Shown: positions 63,506-64,000 of the stretch, one piece after another
How positions within the stretch are numbered: the first letter of the stretch is position 1
How the letters are laid out: each line of letters starts with the position of its first letter
DNA from: Plotosus lineatus
Taxonomy: Eukaryota; Chordata; Actinopteri; Siluriformes; Plotosidae
NCBI GenBank assembly: GCA_024760905.1
Contig: CM045733.1
Coordinates: 37,440,001-37,504,000, forward strand
Length of the DNA stretch: 64,000 nucleotides
Reading direction: 5' to 3'
Notes under the pieces: model-generated
The model's input: only the letters and a program-made list of their open reading frames with translations
What the model was told of the DNA's origin: nothing
Databases searched by the model: none
Position numbers and translations under genes: made by a program

Positions 63506-64000
63506 AGAGTTATGACCTGACATTTTTTTTTTCAAAATTTCTAATTTCCTAATGTTGCATTTGGTGAACTTTTATTCATATATGAATTTTTTGAAATTAT
63601 TTTTATTGGGTAATGCAAAAACCTTTTGCACCCAACTTCACTTTTGATAAGATTAATAGTAATTGTAACAATTATCTGTTACTTCTAGCGGCTTAATTAT
63701 GCAAATTGGATGCATATTCCAAGGCACTGAAACCATCAGTGTTAAAAGAGCAATCAGCCATGACACATTCAAGGTTGTCAATATGAAGGGCGAAGTGACA
63801 CCAGTACAGAGGAACTATCGAGGAAAAGCAAGGCTGAAAAGTGCGTCTTCAGTCAAACCCAGAGTAGTTTTATTTCACAGTTCATTTCAAGTTACATGAA
63901 TGAGGTGCAAAATCCTTGAAAGAAAAAGAAAAATGACAGCCAGAATTGTGTTTTGACCTGGATTGAAATCTTGGAGAAGATGAAGATATCAGTTACTTCG
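63506..64000. other. Unassigned flank
   Basis: Contains a 66-codon plus-strand frame (63699-63899) with no recognisable features. Nothing else seen. Confidence 0.4.

Overview
The window is vertebrate nuclear DNA, almost certainly from a teleost fish. It is AT-rich, very rich in (CA/TG)n and (AT)n microsatellites, and packed with transposon types typical of fish: Tc1-like, hAT, pogo/Tigger-like, RTE-type and L2-like LINEs, and tRNA-derived SINEs. There are no bacterial operons, CRISPR arrays or rRNA genes.

One host gene fills almost the whole window: rsbn1l (round spermatid basic protein 1-like; the RSBN1/KDM9/DPY-21 JmjC-type family) on the minus strand. Its start codon is at 59630 and its stop at 2915. 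Eight coding exons (59630-59144, 47296-47111, 33342-32660, 10877-10740, 10525-10383, 6255-6088, 5036-4928, 3955-2915) have GT/AG borders and join with matching phases into a 984-residue reading frame. Only about 3 kb of the 56.7 kb locus is coding; the rest is intron. A CpG-containing promoter with a GC box, a palindromic CRE and a YY1-like site over the start codon lies at about 59624-59770.

Region by region (+ coordinates): 1-1690 holds an RTE-type LINE 3' end, an AT minisatellite and a Rex3-like fragment. 2.3-2.9 kb is the rsbn1l 3' UTR. 3.9-11 kb holds exons 8 to 4, with a Tc1-derived MITE, a hAT BED-finger relic and a SINE between them. 11.7-15.4 kb is a long degenerate LINE. 16-26.5 kb (intron 3) holds several hAT, Tigger-like and unclassified inverted-repeat elements. 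27.1-31.4 kb is an RTE LINE followed by a Tc1 element and a pogo-like MITE. 31.6-33.3 kb holds microsatellite-bearing repeats and exon 3. 33.7-46.6 kb (intron 2) is a mosaic of nested elements. 47.1-47.3 kb is exon 2. 47.7-56 kb (intron 1) holds Tc1, pogo, L2 and three SINEs. 58.9-59.8 kb is exon 1 and the promoter. 60-64 kb, upstream of the gene, holds a SINE, a Tigger-like element and a second Tc1 copy.

No wholly new biological system is evident. The points most worth a second look are: a SINE family whose 3' tail matches the resident RTE LINE (one copy with a 19-bp target duplication); an RTE copy nested in a hAT element with both target duplications intact; two Tc1 copies with complementary deletions; a 2-kb element with 26-bp inverted repeats flanked by TAA; a 174-bp foldback; and a long CA tract just inside the 5' splice site of rsbn1l intron 7. 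All assignments rest on reading the sequence and on remembered family features; no search was run.
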